Of a stretch of 17,033 nucleotides of DNA, positions 14,323-17,033 are shown one piece after another. Under the pieces are notes generated by a model, which saw nothing but the letters and a program-made list of their open reading frames with translations, had not been told where the DNA came from and searched no databases. Positions within the stretch are counted from its first letter, which is position 1; each line of letters begins with the position of its first letter. The position numbers and the translations under genes are program-made. The stretch lies in the NCBI GenBank assembly GCA_900551675.1, contig URXH01000036.1, positions 1 through 17,033 on the forward strand, read 5' to 3'. This DNA is from an uncultured bacterium. GTDB lineage: Bacteria > Cyanobacteriota > Vampirovibrionia > Gastranaerophilales > Gastranaerophilaceae.

Positions 14323-15996
14323 ATGGGATTAGGAAAGAAAAACGTTCTCACGCTTTTGCACGAAAGAACAGAAAAATTTGCAGATAAAGTTGCTCTTGGA
14401 ATGAAAACTCCATACGGCTGGAAAGAATTTACCTATAGAGGCGTCGGACTTCTATCACGCAAACTTGCTTATTATTTGTTAACAGAATTAAATGTAAAAA
14501 AGGGCGACAGGCTTGCAATACTGTCTGAATCCAAACCTGAATACGGAGCGTGTGTGTTTGCATCTGTTATATCCGGAATGATTACTGTTCCTTTGGATAT
14601 TAAGCTTACTAAATATGAATTAAAATCAATTCTCACAGACTGCGAGCCTTCCATAATTCTTGTTTCTAAAAATTATATAGAAATGGCAGAATATTTAAAA
14701 AATGAAATTCCATCTTTAAAACAAATTCTTGTAATGGATGAACCTTCATACAATGTTAACGAAAAAAGTATCTACCAGCTTGAAGATAACTATGATTATA
14801 AATGGAGTCTGCGCAGCTCAAAATCCACTGCATTTATAATATACACATCAGGCACAACAGGTTCGCCCAAAGGAGTTGAAATTACTTTTGAAAATATGCT
14901 GGCACAGCTTGATGATTTGAAATATGCACTGGATCAGATATTGCCGGATAAACATGTTAATATTTTATCAATTCTTCCGATGAATCACCTTTTTGAAATG
15001 ACCGTGGGATTTTCAACATTTTTAAATTTCGGTTTTTCTGTATATTACACTCCAAGCTTAAAACCAAAAGATGTTTTAAGTATTATGAGAGAAAAACAAA
15101 TTGAATTTATGATTGTCGTTCCTGCATTTTTAAAATTATTAAAGACCGGGATTGAATCAGAATTAAATAATTCCTCACAAACTACTCAATTGTTATTTAA
15201 AGTAATGTTTTATCTTGCAAAATTTATTCCATCATTCAGGGTAAAAAAATTAATGTTTAAAAAAATCCACAGCAGATTCGGCGGGCATTTTTCGGGCTGT
15301 ATCTCAGGCGGCGCTCCTTTAGATGTTGCTGTCGGGAAATTTTTTGAAAGAATAGGTATAAAAGTATATCAGGGCTACGGACTATCAGAGGCAAGTCCTA
15401 TTGCCTCAGTAAATGTTGACAGACCCGGAGATATAGCATCTGTCGGAAAACCTTTAAAAAGCATTGAGGCAAAAATAGACCCCGAAAACGGAGAATTACT
15501 GTTAAAAGGGCCTTCAATCATGAAAGGCTATCATAACCAGCCTCAATTAACTGCTGAAGTCATAGATACAGATGGCTGGCTTCATACCGGCGATGTCGCC
15601 AAAATAAGCGGACAGGGACATATTTATATTACAGGCAGAATTAAAAATATGATTGTTCTTTCAGGAGGGAAAAAAGTTTTCCCTGAAGAAGTAGAAAGCG
15701 TTCTTGAAAAAAGCCCCTATTTCAGCGAAGTATGCGTGCTCGGAATTTCAAAAACCTTCGGAGCAAAAGACGGTGCAGAAGAGGTTACTGCTGTTGTTGA
15801 TCCTGCTGAAGATATTATAAATAATCATGATTGGGAAGCCGTTGAAAAACTTGTAAAAACCGAGGTAAAAAAATTGTCTCTATATTTGACTGCTTACAAA
15901 AGACCTGTTAATATAATTGTGAGTAAAGAGCCTCTGCCAAGAACTGCTACCAGAAAAGTAAAGCGTAAAGAGGTCAAAGAACTTGCAACAGCGTGA
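14323..15996 (+). CDS. Long-chain fatty acid--CoA ligase family (AMP-binding) protein
   Basis: This 557-residue adenylate-forming enzyme activates a carboxylic acid to an acyl-adenylate and usually transfers it to CoA. Motifs in order: P-loop YTSGTTGSPKG (174-184), PMNHLFE around 219, GYGLSEASP (352-359) with the catalytic Glu, GWLHTGD (418-424), GRIKNMIVLSGGKKVFPEEVE (438-458), and a C-terminal PRTATRKVKR whose Lys near 545 is the likely adenylation lysine. The overall pattern is that of long-chain acyl-CoA synthetases (FadD/FAA-like); chain length and acceptor (CoA or carrier protein) are not decided by sequence. There is no signal peptide. The ATG at 14323 is chosen for its SD. It is followed 27 bases later by a small secreted protein gene, probably cotranscribed. 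Confidence 0.88.
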   Translation: MGLGKKNVLTLLHERTEKFADKVALGMKTPYGWKEFTYRGVGLLSRKLAYYLLTELNVKKGDRLAILSESKPEYGACVFASVISGMITVPLDIKLTKYELKSILTDCEPSIILVSKNYIEMAEYLKNEIPSLKQILVMDEPSYNVNEKSIYQLEDNYDYKWSLRSSKSTAFIIYTSGTTGSPKGVEITFENMLAQLDDLKYALDQILPDKHVNILSILPMNHLFEMTVGFSTFLNFGFSVYYTPSLKPKDVLSIMREKQIEFMIVVPAFLKLLKTGIESELNNSSQTTQLLFKVMFYLAKFIPSFRVKKLMFKKIHSRFGGHFSGCISGGAPLDVAVGKFFERIGIKVYQGYGLSEASPIASVNVDRPGDIASVGKPLKSIEAKIDPENGELLLKGPSIMKGYHNQPQLTAEVIDTDGWLHTGDVAKISGQGHIYITGRIKNMIVLSGGKKVFPEEVESVLEKSPYFSEVCVLGISKTFGAKDGAEEVTAVVDPAEDIINNHDWEAVEKLVKTEVKKLSLYLTAYKRPVNIIVSKEPLPRTATRKVKRKEVKELATA

Positions 15997-16023
15997 TTTT
16001 CAATAAAAATTTACGGAGACATC

Positions 16024-16482
16024 ATGAAGCAGAAAATTTTATTACTTATTTTATTATTACTGGCAGGTATCCCTGTAATGTGCGATGAAACAGCACCTGT
16101 ACCTGCCGTAGAAGAGAATGAAATTAACCAGCCCCAAAAAACTGAACCTGCAGAACCGCAGGGAAATGTTAAAATTTTAGTTATTCCGCCGAAATGGACT
16201 GATTTTTGTGAAATAGGATATGAAAATGCAGTTTATAAAGACACGCACGATATATTTAATATTTTCAGCTTTGTGAAATCAGAAAGAGTCAAAAAGAACT
16301 ACTGGGCTGAACGCAGAGTAAGTTTTGAAAATTACCTGAAAAGCTGCAACGCACTTGATGATTCGGCAAAAGCTTCATGCTATAGTGAATTGCGAAATAT
16401 TGAAAACCAAAAAAATGATCTTTACAGGCTCAAAAGAAGACAGCTTTTATATGAAAATAATATCGAGCTTGACAGAAGATAA
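16024..16482 (+). CDS. Small exported protein of unknown function
   Basis: I do not recognise a family in this 152-residue protein. Residues 1-20 are a Lys-led, Leu-rich signal peptide ending PVMC; Cys20 is not in a good lipobox, so it is more likely a periplasmic protein than a lipoprotein. Residues 21-47 are a Pro/Glu-rich linker. The remainder (48-152) is predicted globular to helical, with Cys62, Cys108 and Cys119 and a highly charged C-terminal helix (KNDLYRLKRRQ). ACGGAGA about five bases before the ATG supports the start. It follows the acyl-CoA synthetase by 27 bases, so it is probably in the same operon. Confidence 0.7.
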   Translation: MKQKILLLILLLLAGIPVMCDETAPVPAVEENEINQPQKTEPAEPQGNVKILVIPPKWTDFCEIGYENAVYKDTHDIFNIFSFVKSERVKKNYWAERRVSFENYLKSCNALDDSAKASCYSELRNIENQKNDLYRLKRRQLLYENNIELDRR

Positions 16483-16489
16483 TTAATAG

Positions 16490-16507
16490 ACTGCAATTTT
16501 ATGCAGT
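16490..16507. repeat. Inverted repeat between two convergent stop codons
   Basis: ACTGCA (16490-16495) and TGCAGT (16502-16507) are perfectly complementary around a six-base loop. They lie between the converging 152-residue and 161-residue genes and cover the stop codon of the latter. The plus-strand exit is pyrimidine-rich (CTTCTTCTTTTTC), so a weak terminator is possible, but no clean T-run follows. Confidence 0.35.
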
Positions 16508-16984
16508 AGCTTCTTCTTTTTCTTTATCTTTTTTAATAAACAAAAATTCGCCTTTGTATGAAGGTGCTGAGCCGTTTTTATCTTTACCTGTACTCAAACT
16601 TACTATACTGTTGAATTTTGGTGCTGTTTCCGTTTTTTGAGAATTTCCGACACCTTCATTCAGTGCTACGGTAATTTTTCCTTCAACATTCTTTTGAATA
16701 TTTTGAGCAGAGTTCAAATACTGAATAGATTTTAATACATCATTATTTAATTGAATTTGTAAACCTGAATTGTTCATGGCAACCTGACGGGCAATGTTTA
16801 CATCAACATTACCTTTATATAAATCAATATCAAGAGTACGTGCTGTAAATGCAGTACCTGTTGATGTTGTATTATACTGGCTGTTTTTTTCTGCTGCACG
16901 TTTCAAAATTTCATTTGAAACCTGTTTTAAAGTTGTTGTATCAATACCTAATTTATACTGTGCATTAAAAAGACCAATTGCCAT
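16499..16984 (-). CDS. Hypothetical protein, 161 residues
   Basis: I do not recognise this protein. It has no signal peptide or membrane segment. The first ~110 residues look like amphipathic helices and short strands rich in Asn, Gln and Thr (MAIGLFNAQYKLGID, RTLDIDLYKGNVDVNIARQ, QIQLNNDVLKSIQYLN); the C-terminus is a Lys/Glu-rich tail (IKKDKEKEEATA). AAAGGGAT lies eight bases before the ATG, so the gene start is well supported. It converges with the preceding gene with 16 bases between the stops. A filament- or appendage-associated protein would suit the Asn/Gln/Thr-rich composition, but that is speculation. Confidence 0.6.
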   Translation of the reverse strand: MAIGLFNAQYKLGIDTTTLKQVSNEILKRAAEKNSQYNTTSTGTAFTARTLDIDLYKGNVDVNIARQVAMNNSGLQIQLNNDVLKSIQYLNSAQNIQKNVEGKITVALNEGVGNSQKTETAPKFNSIVSLSTGKDKNGSAPSYKGEFLFIKKDKEKEEATA

Positions 16985-17033
16985 ATCTTTATATCCCTTT
17001 TTTTGTTTCCTTACATTATTTAACGGCTTTTTT
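16985..17033. other. Upstream region of the 161-residue gene
   Basis: These last 49 bases contain the SD of the minus-strand hypothetical gene and an AT-rich upstream stretch, with a possible -10 (TAAATAAT on the minus strand). Nothing else can be supported before the window ends. Confidence 0.2.

Noticed and set aside
1..17033. CRISPR arrays, tRNA or rRNA genes, insertion sequences
   Set aside because: No regularly spaced direct repeats, no cloverleaf with a TTCRANY-like arm, no conserved rRNA stretches and no transposase motifs were seen on reading both strands.

Overview
This is a low-GC bacterial chromosome segment with short intergenic gaps and a Gram-negative-looking gene set. The left part is accessory and the right part is housekeeping. 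The short TyrA, the small secreted proteins and the base composition remind me of the gut Melainabacteria/Gastranaerophilales. That placement is an impression from sequence style only; there is no rRNA or other marker here to confirm it.

Left, 1-1957: three tandem, divergent DUF1643-family genes on the plus strand, the first cut by the window edge. The second and third are each preceded by nearly the same ~43-base non-coding leader, although the proteins they precede are only distantly alike. 1958-5197: a Fic/DUF4172 protein (plus), with its own sigma70-type promoter, meets a tandem-AAA ATPase (minus) tail to tail with no base between the two stop codons. 5200-6736: a DEDDh exonuclease reading frame broken by one extra C, then an amber stop, then an in-frame continuation through four short TerB-like helical repeats into a C-terminal BRCT domain. 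I read this as one ancestral exonuclease-BRCT gene with two lesions. 6737-7412: a decayed stretch with coding remnants on both strands and small inverted repeats. Together, 1-7400 looks like a gene island under turnover, possibly linked to DNA repair, stress or defence.

Right, 7413-16984: a secreted DUF3089 alpha/beta hydrolase, TyrA, MtnA (overlapping tyrA by 8 bases), PurB, a zinc alcohol dehydrogenase downstream of miaB in one minus-strand unit, a long-chain acyl-CoA synthetase followed by a small secreted protein, and a convergent hypothetical gene. These serve aromatic amino acid synthesis, methionine salvage, purine synthesis, tRNA modification and fatty-acid activation. They look like separate small transcription units.

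Two regulatory patterns stand out. The hydrolase, tyrA and purB genes each have a -10-like box exactly six bases before the ATG and no Shine-Dalgarno, which predicts leaderless mRNAs. The hydrolase and mtnA promoters each carry a TTTAC/GTAAA-type palindrome over the -35. I found no rRNA, tRNA, CRISPR array, transposase or integrase.
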